A stretch of DNA of 64,000 nucleotides from Achromobacter sp. Bel (GCF_012928505.1 NZ_JABBJN010000008.1:1-64000); one strand, 5' to 3'. Shown: positions 38,399-47,577, numbered from the stretch's first letter. Made by a program: numbers and translations. Notes: generated by a model not told the origin, from the sequence alone.

Positions 38399-38947
38399 GC
38401 ATCCAAGCAGCCCCAGTATGAATGGGTGCATGCTTTACATGCGTCCAAATGGAGCACTCCAAACGAATTGAAATCGACAGCTCGGTGACAGTCCTTTCCC
38501 TTACCCCGCAATCGGTTGGAATTGAAGCCGCCCGCAACGGCTTGTTAACCCCGCGGTCAGGTGCCGCGCGTGATCGCGGCGCTCCGGTATCAAATATATA
38601 CATTTAACGCCCATTTAGATATATAGAGTTTATTTTTGAATTATTAGCTTTCAAATTACCAACAAGTGGACGCATCAACTTCCCTGGAGGAGGATGCAAG
38701 CTATGCGCTCGCTTGAATATCATGGAAAGAACTCTTAACATAAAGTCCGTCCCCTTTTTAACGGCTGTAACTGACGGGACCACAAAATGTCACCTCACAC
38801 AGTGTTCTTTCGGTACTCGTTCTTCGTCCCGACCATGACTCGGCCACCTCGAACACGCCTTTGTCGTAGGCTCTGCCTGGCGGCCCGCGGACTGAACCCG
38901 GCCCAGTCAGCCTATCTTTGCAATACTCAGCACGAATAGAGGCTCCC
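38399..38947. other. AT-rich stretch without a confirmed gene
   Basis: About 550 bases. The only coding hint is a very short frame at 38702-38737 (MRSLEYHGKNS) preceded by GGAGGAGG at 38686-38693; it may be a remnant or leader. Region 38590-38660 is strongly AT-rich. Confidence 0.35.
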
Positions 38948-39178
38948 GTGACAATCGTGTTGTGCGACGCCTGCTATAGCTTGGCATCCGGTATGGCAGG
39001 GATTCCCCCCCACGACAACCTCAGATATCAAGGCTTTACTCCGCAAGGTGACTCCCGTCCTGGCGATCAGGGTGCCGTCGAACGCATCAATCACTATCGA
39101 TGCATACAGTGCGACACACGGTGGCTGCACAAAATCGGTAAATGGGGCGTCGAGGACGGATTCCGTCTGGCGGTCTGA
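38948..39178 (+). CDS. Small CxxC/CxxC zinc-ribbon-like protein, paralogue 1
   Basis: 76 residues from GTG 38948 with AGAGG upstream. Two cysteine pairs: LCDACYSLA near the N-terminus and YRCIQCDTRW near the C-terminus, followed by HKIGKWGVEDGFRL. This layout suggests a small zinc ribbon. It is paralogous to the gene at 41822-42115: common positions LCDxC, PHxxLR, RxxxYxCxxC, WxHxI and GFRL. The two flank the Hint-domain gene. Role unknown; no enzyme domain is visible. Confidence 0.6.
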   Translation: MTIVLCDACYSLASGMAGIPPHDNLRYQGFTPQGDSRPGDQGAVERINHYRCIQCDTRWLHKIGKWGVEDGFRLAV

Positions 39179-40054
39179 TTCAACGTACAGAGCATCTCCT
39201 CACGCACGAGGACGCTCGCCCTGTATCGCTCCCGGCGATACGCAGGCCCTCTCCTGGCCCGCGACCGCAGTCCCGACGAAATACCACATAAGACGCACAC
39301 GCCTTCCTTTCCGTTGCGGCGGAAGCCACTGCTCGCCGTCCTTTCACGCGGGTGCCCGTATTTGTCGCACATTTATCACGCCCTCTGCACTTCCTCGAGA
39401 GGGCCATTGGGCTCTTCAGGCGGTCTGATTCGCATATCCGGATACGTTGCATAGCACCATGTCCAGATACTCGAAAACCTCGGCTTATAAAAAAATAGAG
39501 ATTAAAAATAAATACAAGCCGTCAAATATGATTCAGAAGAATATTTTGTAACTTTGACCGGAATTCTGAATGCGTGCTTAAAAAAAACGATGCTCGTTAT
39601 ATTTCGATATAAAACATACTCGCAATAATTTGATACTCTCCGCCGATTTTTGCCTTTTTTAGGTGAAATTTCGCTGTTTCTGAAAAATTTCGTATTTTTT
39701 ATTCATAAAGCTAGCCACAAATTCGCCTTTCTCGCCGATTATGTAACGACAATTTAATTCGATTGCAAAACATTTGCGTTTTTTTTCAATATAGGGTTAT
39801 CCCTATAAATGGGTAACTCAGCTTCATTAATAATTGCTTCGAGTAACTCGAACTCCTCGATTACTAACGACGTTTCTAGGCGCGTTCCACTCGCACAACT
39901 TTCCATATGGGAGAAAGTCAATGTCGCCCATTTTCCGTTAGCGCCACCTCACTAGCTACGACTTAGGTAGCGTTCATTTCCGCCCCAAGAATATGTCCGA
40001 GTGTATTTATGCACCCGGCAGGGACACCTTTACGCAAAAATCCCGAGGGACACC
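39179..40054. promoter_or_regulatory. AT-rich regulatory region upstream of the Hint-domain gene
   Basis: 876 bases; the part from ~39480 to ~39960 is far richer in A+T than the rest of the window. It holds a perfect 7-bp palindrome TATAGGG-TTAT-CCCTATA at 39790-39807 and a micro-frame MSPIFR at 39921-39941 with GGGAGA just upstream. No larger gene is supportable. An xenogeneic-silencer or regulator target would fit, but this is inference. Confidence 0.5.
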
Positions 40055-41680
40055 ATGGCACTAAATATTTCCGTTGGATCGAATACCACCGAGATCATTA
40101 ACTCCACGAACGCCCCTGCAGACGACATTGTTAATGCCGAACTGCTGGGCAACAGTAACCTTATCGTCGACGGCGTCGATATAACCTTGAATCCGACGGT
40201 GGGCGCGGGTGTACTGCAAACCAACACCGTCAGTGCGATCAACGGAGCGAATGTCGTGGTTTCTGGCGTCGCCGGCGTAACCGCCGCAAATGCCATCACC
40301 TACAACATCGGAGCAGACTCCTCCCTGCAATACGGAGGCGAACTACTTGACGTCTCTTTGCTGGAAAACACCAAGATCAATTTCGACGCTAACGGCACCG
40401 GCACGCTGAAAGTGATCATGCCGACGATCGATCTGAATCTTTCCACCTTTCCGACGATTTCGGGGCTCTCCAACGGCGACCAACTGATCGTCGAAAAAGA
40501 TAACCTCATCGGCCCTAATACTGTCGGCAACCAGGTTTCCTTCGATGAAGCTACTGGCGTACTGCAAGTGCAATTCGTGTCCAGCGGCCCGATTCCCATC
40601 ACTACCAATCTGGCATCCTTTCAAATCACCGACTACCCTGCCGGCGCCACCTTCAGCATCGACGGTTCCGGAAATGTAGTTTTCGCTTGCTATCTCCGCG
40701 GCACCCGGATTGCAACAGTGGACGGCGAGAAGCTGGTGGAAGAGATTCAGGCCGGCGATCGCCTCCTTACAGCCCGTGGCGGAATCGCGACGGTGAAGTG
40801 GGTCGGCCATCGGAAACTGCACAGCAGCCGCATCAAGGCCTCGGACGCGATTCGCGCATATCCCGTGCGCTTTACCGCAGGTTCTTTGGCTCCGAATGTA
40901 CCCAATCGCGATCTCTACGTTTCGCCGGGCCATCACATGTACTTTGACGGCAAGCTGGTACCGGCCATGCTGCTGGTCAACGGCCAGACGATTACCCAGG
41001 AATTCAATCGCACGTCGTTCGAGTACTTTCACGTCGAGCTCGACCAATTCGACATTCTCATCGCTGAAGGGGCTGCTGCGGAATCGTATGTCGACACGGG
41101 CAACCGCGACATGTTCGAAAACGCCGCAAGCGTTGCCATGAAACCCGATTTCGGCGTCACCGAGGGACGCCCGCAGATCGAAGGTATCGAAGTCGTGCGT
41201 GCCGGTCCGGTCATCGAGGCGCTGCGCAAATCGATTCTCAAGCGTGCGGAACAACTTACGGGCATCCGCCGCATCACCGAAACAGGTCTACACCTTCAGA
41301 TCGGCGACCGCACCATCGAGTCGGTCAACGGTTCCAACGAAGGCTCGGTACGTTTCGAACTTTCGGCCCCTGTGGACGACGACGTGATCATTGCGTCGCA
41401 CTCGGCCGTGGTTCGTGACACCACCGCGCATGCCCGCCGCGACCTTCGCAAGGTCGGCGTCGGTTTGTCGCAAATCGTGGTGGAAACGCCTTCAGGCCGT
41501 CACGCCATTGATTTGCAAGATCCCCGCCTGGAAGGCCTGCACGAACAGCAGGATATCCATGGAATGAGTATGCGCTGGACGGGGGGGGCTGCACGGATCC
41601 CGGCAGCCCTGCTTGAAGGCGCCACGGCGATCGAACTGCACATCCTGCGGACCTACACCTACTGGAAGAAGGCAGCCTAA
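40055..41680 (+). CDS. Hint_2-domain (intein-like autoprocessing) exported-type protein
   Basis: 541 residues from ATG 40055, with a GAGGGAC site upstream. Residues 1-210 are repetitive and beta-rich, Asn/Gly/Thr-heavy (VGSNTTEIINS, NGANVVVSGVAG), like an adhesin passenger; no clear signal peptide. Then a Hint domain begins at Cys212 in ACYLRGTRIATVDGEKLVEE and includes SPGHHMYFDG (block B histidines), matching PF13403-type proteins. The C-terminal ~190 residues are unassigned. Hint proteins self-cleave at the N-terminal Cys. A G8 run at 41581-41588 lies near the 3' end. Secretion route unclear; no type I transporter adjacent. Confidence 0.75.
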   Translation: MALNISVGSNTTEIINSTNAPADDIVNAELLGNSNLIVDGVDITLNPTVGAGVLQTNTVSAINGANVVVSGVAGVTAANAITYNIGADSSLQYGGELLDVSLLENTKINFDANGTGTLKVIMPTIDLNLSTFPTISGLSNGDQLIVEKDNLIGPNTVGNQVSFDEATGVLQVQFVSSGPIPITTNLASFQITDYPAGATFSIDGSGNVVFACYLRGTRIATVDGEKLVEEIQAGDRLLTARGGIATVKWVGHRKLHSSRIKASDAIRAYPVRFTAGSLAPNVPNRDLYVSPGHHMYFDGKLVPAMLLVNGQTITQEFNRTSFEYFHVELDQFDILIAEGAAAESYVDTGNRDMFENAASVAMKPDFGVTEGRPQIEGIEVVRAGPVIEALRKSILKRAEQLTGIRRITETGLHLQIGDRTIESVNGSNEGSVRFELSAPVDDDVIIASHSAVVRDTTAHARRDLRKVGVGLSQIVVETPSGRHAIDLQDPRLEGLHEQQDIHGMSMRWTGGAARIPAALLEGATAIELHILRTYTYWKKAA

Positions 41681-41821
41681 GTACCAATGCGCTCAATGCG
41701 TTGCCACAAAAGCGGCACGCATTGAGCGCCCCTCAGGCATACGCACGTTCGAGTGCGCAGCCAATTCAGAGGCCAGGCGCGCTCCCTTAAACACCAAAGC
41801 TCCGGTTTGGAGATGATCTGC

Positions 41822-42115
41822 ATGCAGCAACTTGAGCCATATCGTCACATAAGCGCCTATAGCGACACCAAAGACGCTCACATGGAGGTTGGGCTGTGCG
41901 ACCCCTGCCATGCCTTAGCGGTATGCCGCCCTAGGTCGGACCCCCACCCCGCGCTACGGTTCCTGGGGTCTATGGCCGCACACTTGAACCCCATTTTGGC
42001 GAGAGAAACCGGGGGCCGTGTTGACCAATATTGCTGCAAGACCTGCGGAGCCAAGTGGCATCACAGAATCGATCGACACGATGTGGGCCGCGGTTTCCGG
42101 CTAGCCCCCGGATAG
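41822..42115 (+). CDS. Small CxxC/CxxC zinc-ribbon-like protein, paralogue 2
   Basis: 97 residues from ATG 41822, after a GGAG site; an internal ATG at 41882 (MEVGLCDPC) would give a version aligned with paralogue 1. Cysteine pairs are LCDPCHALA and YCCKTCGAKW, then HRIDRHDVGRGFRL. Shares with the gene at 38948 the order LCDxC, PHxxLR, C-terminal RVxxYxCxxC and GFRL. Both lie beside the Hint gene, so a common transfer or functional unit is plausible. Confidence 0.6.
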   Translation: MQQLEPYRHISAYSDTKDAHMEVGLCDPCHALAVCRPRSDPHPALRFLGSMAAHLNPILARETGGRVDQYCCKTCGAKWHHRIDRHDVGRGFRLAPG

Positions 42116-42260
42116 CGCCAGCGGTATGGATTACCGGACTTTTCCGGCGTGAGTCGTGGACAGCCCACGCTCCCCTCGATCATCAGGTTCGGGACGCCGC
42201 CGCTCCATCACGCAGCTAGGTTTCTAAGTGCACGTAGCTCTTTCCATTACAGGCTGACCC

Positions 42261-43259
42261 ATGCTGGTATTGCATAAACGCACCGTCCCGCTCGTCCGCC
42301 CCCCTAAAGGCCTGAACGCGGTGCCACCCAGGCTGCTATCCGCGTTGTGGGAACCGGAGTCACTTCGTCTTTGGGTTCGCTATTGGCTGCAAGATACGGC
42401 AAGCGGAGCCTTGGAATTCGGCCTGTATTACCTGCTCCGCCTTATCTCTGTCGAGCGTTGTTCGGCGATAGGGGCTTGGCGTGGACGTTACGGCCGGGCT
42501 GAGCATAAAGAGATGGAACAACGGGCACGCGCCGCGTTAGCCGTGTTGCGGCCGGACCTGCGCGACGGCAAGCAAATCAACGATCTGATCGCGCAACTGC
42601 GACAGAACGCCGGCCGCACCTTCCTGGAAACGCTGGTTAGCGACCGCATCAGCAACAGCACGCGGGTGCAGGCGGCGGACCCTTCCGCATTGGCCGAAAT
42701 TCTGCGAGACCGCCGACCGGTGATCTTCGTCACAGTGCATACGGCCAATCTGGGCGACACCATGGGCGGCGCATTGCTGGCATTGACGGGACGGCATGGC
42801 ACTACAGTCACGCGACCTTTCTTGAACCGGTTCCGCCAGCGCTTGAGCGTCAAGCTACGCCCGCGCAGCAATGCCGCAATATTGCCACCCGGGATCGGCA
42901 CCACTCGGCAGTTGCTACGCCAGTTGCAACGGCCCGACACTTTCGTGCTCCTCCATTTGGACGAAGCGCGCGGCAAGCAAATCCATTTTCCGACGTTTGG
43001 CCGGCCGCTACCCCATGGCGGAAACCTCTCCGTAGCAATACGCCTCGCGGCGACCAGCGGCGCACGACTGGTTCCCGTGCACCTCGAGCGTCTTCCTGGC
43101 GTGCGCTATACGCTCCATATGAGCAATCCAGTGGTTGTGCCACCAACGGCCACCCCTGAAGACATGGACGCCGTAGCCCAACAATTGGATGCGCATTTCA
43201 GCACAGTCATCCAGACATATTTATCCGACTGGCTGCAGCTCTATTACTTGCGCACCTAA
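42261..43259 (+). CDS. LpxL/HtrB-like acyltransferase family protein with altered catalytic motif
   Basis: 332 residues. Belongs to the lysophospholipid/lipid A acyltransferase family: LLRLISVERCSAIGAWRGRYG start, FVTVHTANLGDTMGG, TVTRPFLNRFRQRLSVK and FVLLHLDEARGKQIHFPTFGR (RGKxIxFPxFG block). The family catalytic box HxxxxE/D is here HTANLGD: the acidic residue at +5 is Gly and the Asp is one position later. So it may act on a different acceptor or be inactive. No transmembrane start. It sits between the zinc-ribbon and the WPSDF micro-protein. Confidence 0.72.
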   Translation: MLVLHKRTVPLVRPPKGLNAVPPRLLSALWEPESLRLWVRYWLQDTASGALEFGLYYLLRLISVERCSAIGAWRGRYGRAEHKEMEQRARAALAVLRPDLRDGKQINDLIAQLRQNAGRTFLETLVSDRISNSTRVQAADPSALAEILRDRRPVIFVTVHTANLGDTMGGALLALTGRHGTTVTRPFLNRFRQRLSVKLRPRSNAAILPPGIGTTRQLLRQLQRPDTFVLLHLDEARGKQIHFPTFGRPLPHGGNLSVAIRLAATSGARLVPVHLERLPGVRYTLHMSNPVVVPPTATPEDMDAVAQQLDAHFSTVIQTYLSDWLQLYYLRT

Positions 43260-43470
43260 GATCCCCTATTAGGACGAAACACATCAATCCAGATATATAT
43301 TTCTTATATATCAATTGCCTATCAAAACAGCCCATGTTTGCGCACGCGAAGTAAGGGCTTAAGCTGGTCGTTTTCCACGGTTTCGCAGCCGCTCGCCGTT
43401 CGATAATTGTTGAACCGGTGCTACATGGCACGGTCCAACTGGCAAGTAAACCCTGCGATAGGAGGCCACT

Positions 43471-43536
43471 ATGGACTCTCAAAACCCAATCGACAAGTTT
43501 CTACGGTGGCCTAGCGATTTTTCGCCAAAACACTGA
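43471..43536 (+). CDS. 21-residue micro-protein ending WPSDFSPKH (paralogue A)
   Basis: Too short for ordinary gene calling. ATG 43471 with AGGAGG at 43460-43465, 5 bases before the start. The product is MDSQNPIDKFLRWPSDFSPK with terminal H. Its last ten residues (RWPSDFSPKH) match the end of the micro-protein at 44747-44914 (RWPSDFPAKH) in eight positions, although the codons differ (TGGCCTAGCGAT vs TGGCCCAGCGAC). Conserved tail plus strong ribosome site argue for translation. No signal or leader resemblance. An IS110-type transposase lies between the two copies. Confidence 0.65.
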   Translation: MDSQNPIDKFLRWPSDFSPKH

Positions 43537-43633
43537 ACTGAGGGCCCGCTACGGCGAGCCTTAATAAGATGGTCAGCCCGATCCCCACCAAGCGGTACGC
43601 TGAGTGGGGATTGTTCTTTCTGGCAGATCTCTC

Positions 43634-44263
43634 ATGAGCACCGTCACCCTGATTGGCATTGATCTTGGTAAGCATAGCTTCCATCTACACGGGCAGGACG
43701 CGACCGGCAGGATGGTGTTTCGCAAGAAGTGCTCTCGCCCGCAGCTATTCACATTGCTGGGCACCACCCCGAGCAGCACGGTAGTGATGGAGGCCTGCGC
43801 AGGAGTTCATTGGATGGCGCGTCGCATCCAGGCGCTGGGCCAACAAGCCAAGCTGATCTCGCCCCAGTTGGTGCGCCTCTTCGTGCAAGGCAACAAGAAC
43901 GACTTCGCCGATGCGCAGGCAATCTGCGAAGCCGCTTCGCGCCCGAGCATGCGGTTCGTGAGCGCGCGCAATGAGATTCAACAGACCGTCTCAGCGCTGC
44001 ACCGCATACGAGAGTCGCTGACACGCGAGCGCACCGGTGTGATCAACCAGGTTCACGCATTTTTATTGGAATTCGGCATCAGCCTGCCGCGCGGCCAGGC
44101 AATCATCCGGCGCATGCCGGCAGTGCTGGCCGAGCATGAGCTGGCACGGCGCCACTCGAACGTGGTGGCCTGCGCGCTGGCCAATAAATTGGCGAGGATA
44201 GCCTGCGCCATCCTCGCCAACGGAACGAACTACCGAAGTAAGCAGGCTGTTAGCGCAATCTGA
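43634..44263 (+). pseudogene. IS110-family transposase with internal deletion
   Basis: 209 residues from ATG 43634. DEDD-type N-terminal domain is present (IGIDLGKHSFHLHG, VVMEACAGVHWMAR, NDFADAQAICEA). After ~residue 165 the protein jumps to VVACALANKLARIACAILAN, the C-terminal end of IS110 transposases, so the middle and most of the transposase_20 domain are missing (full length ~320-340). Non-functional. An upstream inverted repeat (GATCCCCAC...GTGGGGAT) is part of the element's left-end structure. Confidence 0.8.
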
Positions 44264-44746
44264 CCTTCATCACCGTTTTACGCAGTCACTTTCTGGTTTT
44301 GCGACGCGAGTACGTGAAGACATAAACGACTCAACGGCCTGGCAAGAAACCTGGCAAAAAATTCAGCACCTGGATGCTGAGGCCTCCTTGAGGTTTGCCG
44401 GGCGCGACTCTCATCATGGAACGGGGACCTGCCCCCAACCGACTCCGAAATAGATTTGAGCAAAGCCCAATTTACGCCAACACGAACTTGCTTGCAAAAA
44501 TCGGGCTGATCATAGATTTTTTCGGAGCCTCCCAAATGCGCAATCCTCACACATTTCCGGGACAGGCCGGACAGGAAGCCACCCGGGATAGTTCGCCCAT
44601 ACCCAAGCAGGATGACTAGGTTGTAGGGATACGACTTCCTACCGATGGCAGAGCCCCGCATTTGGGAATAACGTACACCGGATACGCGGCAAGGCTTTGA
44701 GCCCGCAGGATGAGATGAAGGAAATTCTCCGGTGAAGGGGATGACA
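44264..44746. other. Stretch without a supportable gene after the IS110 remnant
   Basis: About 480 bases, contains a 74-residue frame at 44395-44619 that shows no domain and no ribosome site, so I did not call it. Mixed base composition suggests assorted remnants. Confidence 0.4.
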
Positions 44747-44914
44747 ATGCAAGACAGCGATTTACTCAAGACTCTGGTCACAAGCTTGTTTGGTACAACG
44801 GAAAAACGCGTGTTGGAAAGACCCGACAGCCCGCACGCCGAACCAACAGACCCAAGCGCATCGAAAGCGCCCGAAGCCATGCGCTGGCCCAGCGACTTTC
44901 CGGCAAAACACTAA
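44747..44914 (+). CDS. 55-residue micro-protein ending WPSDFPAKH (paralogue B)
   Basis: ATG 44747 with AAGGGG 6 bases upstream; an overlapping earlier ATG at 44741 is too close to the ribosome site. The N-terminal half has an amphipathic helix (DSDLLKTLVTSLFGTTEKRVL); the second half is Pro/Ala-rich, ending APEAMRWPSDFPAKH. The last ten residues share eight with micro-protein A at 43471. The same tail in two contexts implies selection on the C-terminus, for example a recognition or processing tag. Family not recognised. Confidence 0.65.
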   Translation: MQDSDLLKTLVTSLFGTTEKRVLERPDSPHAEPTDPSASKAPEAMRWPSDFPAKH

Positions 44915-45098
44915 TACAAGCTTCGGGGATGCCACGTCCAGCCTCATTGCAGACGCCGCAAACGGATGCATCGGGTTTGGCCTGGCTTGGTCAAATTGCG
45001 TATTCCACGGAAGCTGACCATTCGTTCCACGCGAAGGCGCCCACCGATTCCTCGGAATCCGTCCACCTTGGGCGAGCAGAGATGCGGGCTGAGTTCTT

Positions 45099-45857
45099 CT
45101 ACTCCGACAGCTGTTTGTCGGTCAAACCATTTCGGCACTTACGCATGGATTCACCATCGAGGGCCAGGCGGTGGACATTGTGGACGAGCCGGTCAAGATG
45201 GCGTCAGCAAGCGTCGGGTCACCGAGCGCCTCATGCCAGTTGTCGACCGGGATCTGGCTGCTGACGATGGTCGAGCGCGAGCCGTGCCGGTCGTCGGGGA
45301 TTTCAAGCAGGTCACGGCGAGCCTGATCAGACATTGGCGCCATCGCGAGGTCATCCAGCACCAGGACGTCGGTCCTGGCCCACTGTGCAAGCAGTTTGGT
45401 GTAGCGACCGGCACCGTGCGCGACGGCCATCTCTTCGCTGAACTTGGGCCTGCGCAAATAGCAGACGGTATAGCCTTGCCGGCGAGCTTGGTTGGCCAGC
45501 GCACACCCTAGCCAGCTTTTGCCCAGGCCTGTCTAACCAGTCAGGATGATGTTCTGGTGCCCGCGAATCCATTCCCCGGTCAGCAGGCGTGCGAGCAGAA
45601 TCCGGTCCAGCCCGCGCGCGCTGCGGTAGTCAATGTCCTCTGGCACAGCATAGGGGAAGCGCAGCTTGGCACGGCGCAGCCGCGCCGAGAGCAGACGCGC
45701 CTCTCGTTCACTGGCCTCGCGTTCGACAAGCAGCCCCAGCCGCTCCTCGAAGCCAAGCTGGTCAATGCTGGACTGCAACTGCTGGTCGGCCAGTGCCATG
45801 GCCATACCAAACAGCCGCAACGCGTGAAAGCTTCTCGACGGTCGGCTGATGCAGCAT
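45099..45857 (-). pseudogene. IstB-like ATPase of an IS21-family element, decayed
   Basis: Frames line up as IstB (usual length ~250-265): LHQPTVEKL, then LADQQLQSSIDQLGFEERLG, ILLARLLTGEWIRGHQNIILTG, Walker A TGLGKSW, WARTDVLVLDDLAMAP, RRDLLEIPDDRHGSRST. Three lesions: a one-base change of frame just after VEKL (~45830), an in-frame TAG inside Walker A, between ILTG and TGLGKSW (~45534-45536), and a shift near ADAIL that moves the true C-terminus (LVHNVHRLALDGESM...) to another frame. Not functional. Confidence 0.8.
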
Positions 45858-45873
45858 GATGACGATCTCACTG

Positions 45874-46085
45874 TCAGTGATAGTAGGAAGGTCCGCGCAC
45901 GTTGGCGTGCATGAGCGGCAGTTCAGCCTGTGCGACCGCTACTTCGACGGTCTCCAGGCCGTTCTTCTTGAGCGTCGAGGCGATTTACCGGTAGTTCGGC
46001 GCTTTCAGATCGATGGCGCGGCAGCAGGCCGCTTCCAGTCGGTTACACCCGTAGTCCTTGGCCATGCGCAGCACGTCCAGGCAGG
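45874..46085 (-). pseudogene. IstA C-terminal remnant of the same IS21-family element
   Basis: Minus-strand residues LDVLRMAKDYGCNRLEAACC, AIDLKAPNYR, then an in-frame TAA, then STLKKNGLETVEVAVAQAEL resemble the C-terminus of IstA transposases. It lies immediately upstream of the istB remnant, the normal istA-istB order. Only ~70 residues of the ~500-residue protein are recognisable. Confidence 0.6.
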
Positions 46086-46440
46086 TGTTTACACGCGCGA
46101 GAGCCTTGCCATCGAAGTCGATACGCCACTTCCAGGCTGCGAGTGGCACAGGTAATGCAACGACTTGCGCAAATTCGTTGGTCCCGGTTTGTCCCCGTCG
46201 CGGTAACTGGACGACTTGATGATGATGGCTTCAATATCGTTCGCAGAAGCTTCGCGCCTAGTTAGACAGCGCCAGAATGGCACAAGATGGCAAGACAGGT
46301 GGCCGATGGGCGTTTAGATTTCTCATATCAAAATTTGGGAGGCTAGCTCGTGCAGACTGATATGGCTCAGGCGGATTCGTCGTCGGAGCGGGACAAACCC
46401 GTCGCCAGTCAAAGAACTAATCCCGGAGGAAGGACCCCTA
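46086..46440. other. Spacer upstream of the acetylesterase pseudogene
   Basis: 355 bases with no supportable gene; the first part may still derive from the IS21 element. Confidence 0.35.
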
Positions 46441-47577
46441 TGCGGATCCGCCACGCCGTCGCCCTCGCCCTCTTGCTCGCTCCGCTCGGCGCCATGCCGC
46501 AAGAACAAGGCCAGGTAGCGATGACCTCCTGGAAGACCATTGAGCCGGGTGGCGAAACCTCCTGCGCGACGGGAACGCCTTATGCCTTCCATGTGAGGCC
46601 GGGCGAAGGTGCGGACGCCGCAAAGCTTCTGATCTTTCTCAGTGACGGCGGCACCTGCTGGACGGGCGAGCAATGCGATCCCAGCTCGGCTGGTTTACAT
46701 TCCATTCGCGCGTCCTCAGCCAAACGAACCGCGCTGGCGGAGCGAATACATGGGTCGCCTCGGACTCTCTGAACGGGTTGATCCAAGCGACCCGCGCGAC
46801 TGGCGGGGCATCCTCGACCGCGGCAACCCGGAAAATCCGGTTGCCAAATGGACGCAGGTCTATGCCGCCTATTGCACGGGCGACGCATACCTCGGCAATC
46901 GCGACGTGACCTACAAGACCGCAGACGGCCGGGAGGTGGCGGTGCGCCACCGAGGCCGTGCAAATGTGGAATCGGTGCTCAATTGGATCTATGAGAACGT
47001 GAAGAAGCCCGAGCGCATCGTCGTCGCCGGGTCGAGCGCGGGCGCCATTGGCACGCCGATCTATGCGGCGGAAGTCTCGGATCATTATCCGGACGTTGAG
47101 ATTACCGCCGTCGCGGACGGCGCGGGCGGCTATCGGTCCCCGAAGATCGTGGATGCGATCCGGAACTGGGGCTTCTGGGATGACGCGCCCGAATGGGCGG
47201 CCGGCATCGATCGCGAGAGCGCGACGTTCGAAGACCTCGGACGCGCGGCGGTGAGACGCGCGCCGCATCTGCGTGTCGTTGAACTCGACACCGCCTATGA
47301 CGCGGCGCAGGAAAGGTTCCTGAAGGCCTTCGGTACTCCCTCCAGGCTCTACCCGCTGCTGCTGCAGAACCGTGCGGAACAGGCCAAAGGGCTCTCCGGC
47401 TTCGCGGGCTTTACGAGCCGGGGCAAGGAGCACACGCAGCTCCTTTTCGACCGCTTCTATACCAATGAAGAGGAAGGCGTCCGCGTATTGGACTGGTTCC
47501 GCGACGTGGAGGAAGGCCGCAAGGTCCAAAGCGTCACTTGCGACGAACCGGAGTCCTGCGAGAAGGAACCGGAATAA
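46441..47577 (+). pseudogene. Pectin-acetylesterase (Notum-like) family gene, frameshifted
   Basis: A signal-peptide start (MRIRHAVALALLLAPLGAMP) at ATG 46441 with GGAGGA upstream leads to LLIFLSDGGTCWTGEQCDP, the oxyanion-side block of PAE-family hydrolases. The frame then ends at 46772, while the rest continues in another frame from ~46680: VYIPFARPQPNEPRW, NPENPVAKWTQVYAAYCTGDAYLGN, nucleophile VAGSSAGAIGTP and the final ~150 residues. One indel near 46680 accounts for this. Start and end of a ~375-residue protein are otherwise complete, so the lesion is recent. Original role: extracellular ester hydrolase, substrate unknown. Confidence 0.75.

Noticed and set aside
37157-38402. Target-site duplication for the IS3-family element
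   Set aside because: Flanks AGGT and GCAT do not match under any boundary I tried.
44395-44619. 74-residue frame between IS110 remnant and micro-protein B
   Set aside because: No ribosome site, domain or codon bias; weaker than the short frames I did call.
44278-44880. 200-residue minus-strand frame
   Set aside because: Overlaps the better supported plus-strand micro-protein and shows no domain or start signal.
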